Of a stretch of 6,511 nucleotides of DNA, positions 6,175 to 6,511 are shown one piece after another; position 1 is the first letter of the stretch; every line of letters begins with the position of its first letter. Position numbers and translations under genes: made by a program. Source of the stretch: Fidelibacterota bacterium (GTDB lineage Bacteria > Fidelibacterota > Fidelibacteria > Fidelibacterales > Fidelibacteraceae); the NCBI GenBank assembly GCA_023134755.1, contig JAGLUM010000291.1, positions 1-6,511 of the forward strand, given 5' to 3'. Below the pieces are notes generated by a model, which searched no databases, had not been told where the DNA came from, and saw nothing but the letters and a program-made list of their open reading frames with translations.

Positions 6175-6412
6175 GCATTTTTACGTCAGGTTGAAGATGA
6201 TATTATTCACTGTGGACAAGATGGTTTGAAGCGCCTTGAGAAAGTAATAACTTATAATTCATAACTTATAACTCATAATTTGCATTATTCAAAAATCATA
6301 AATTCATCTCACCCGGGAGAATAAATTAAAAAATACTGTGCATCTTAACACAGAGTGCGTAATTTATCCCCGATATATGGAACAAGCTTAATGAATAGGG
6401 CGATTAAGACAC
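6175..6412. other. Gene-free spacer between the phosphatase and the exported-protein gene
   Basis: These 238 AT-rich bases hold no supportable gene or tRNA on either strand. They contain the heptamer array (6247-6281) and a weak 5-bp hairpin (ctgtg/cacag, about 6334-6352) without a T run. I saw no clear terminator after the phosphatase and no convincing promoter for the next gene. Confidence 0.6.
6247..6281. repeat. Five-unit heptamer tandem repeat, consensus ATAAYTY
   Basis: Five contiguous 7-base units: ataactt (6247), ataattc (6254), ataactt (6261), ataactc (6268), ataattt (6275). Units differ only at positions 5 and 7, always pyrimidine for pyrimidine. The array stops abruptly on both sides. 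It lies between two plus-strand genes, 73 bases after the phosphatase stop and 131 bases before the next ATG. It may be a short remnant of a microsatellite-like element; its function is unknown. Confidence 0.8.
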
Positions 6413-6511
6413 ATGAAAAAAGCAATATATAAAATAATTCTGGTGCTACTTCTTTTTTCCACCCAGATATTTGCTGAGGGAAATATTTTCACCCGTGTCG
6501 GAAGTAATATC
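6413..6511 (+). CDS. Exported protein with signal peptide, 3' end missing
   Basis: The first 33 codons of a gene that runs off the window. The start reads MKKAIYKIILVLLLF, followed by STQIFAEGN. This is a typical Sec signal peptide with a Lys-rich start, a hydrophobic core and a likely signal peptidase I cut after IFA, before EGN. A lipoprotein Cys is absent. The mature part visible is only EGNIFTRVGSNI, too short to name. No clear Shine-Dalgarno sequence precedes the ATG. In an organism with type IX secretion it could be a surface or outer-membrane protein, but that is only context. Confidence 0.75.
   Translation, partial: MKKAIYKIILVLLLFSTQIFAEGNIFTRVGSNI

Noticed and set aside
6044..6229. 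61-codon open frame overlapping the end of the phosphatase
   Set aside because: Most of it is an out-of-frame shadow of the PAP2 C3 region, and the tail shows no recognisable feature.
6391..6432. Short open frame of 13 codons before the last gene
   Set aside because: It has no ribosome binding site and overlaps the signal peptide gene in another frame; a leader-peptide role cannot be supported.

Overview
The window carries six complete protein-coding genes and two genes cut by its edges. It looks like a chromosomal stretch from a bacterium of the FCB superphylum (Bacteroidota, Ignavibacteriota, Calditrichota, Marinimicrobia, KSB1 and similar). The main reason is the C-terminus of the first gene, a textbook type IX secretion (Por) sorting domain opening with YPNPFNPVTTIPYTL. 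That spelling is commonest in the non-Bacteroidota FCB lineages. Weaker support comes from a candidate promoter of the TTTG / TAnnTTTG kind and from starts with no Shine-Dalgarno sequence (feoA, pcm, last gene). Finer placement is not possible from this sequence.

Layout. (1) 2-1087, plus strand: the end of a secreted, probably beta-propeller-like protein with the sorting domain, closed by a strong hairpin terminator at 1106-1137. (2) 1150-4015, minus strand: a compact iron operon, transcribed feoA, feoB, fur. feoA and feoB overlap by 14 bases and fur follows feoB after 15 bases. (3) 4016-4214: a divergent intergenic region with a perfect 14-bp inverted repeat around a 5-base spacer (4051-4083). 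Its core resembles a Fur box, and a good promoter for the rightward genes lies beside it. (4) 4215-6174, plus strand: an AT-rich, stand-alone ABC-type ATPase with non-canonical catalytic motifs, then a protein-L-isoaspartate methyltransferase-family gene (pcm) and a PAP2-type membrane phosphatase one base apart. (5) 6175-6412: a gene-free spacer with a five-unit heptamer tandem repeat. (6) 6413-end: the first 33 codons of an exported protein with a clear signal peptide.

How the genes work together. FeoB is the ferrous iron permease, FeoA its small SH3-like partner, and Fur the iron-sensing repressor. With the palindrome upstream of feoA, the simplest model is a self-limiting circuit: Fur made from the last position of the operon shuts off the whole operon when iron is sufficient. 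The palindrome also lies upstream of the divergent ABC gene, so that gene may share the control. pcm and the phosphatase look translationally coupled. They have no obvious biochemical link to iron.

Most of the window is ordinary. The items most worth a second look are the palindrome in the divergent promoter region, the orphan ABC ATPase (LSSGT signature, Asp in place of the catalytic Glu, no H-loop His, low GC), and the His/Arg-rich tail of FeoA. I saw no convincing wholly new system.
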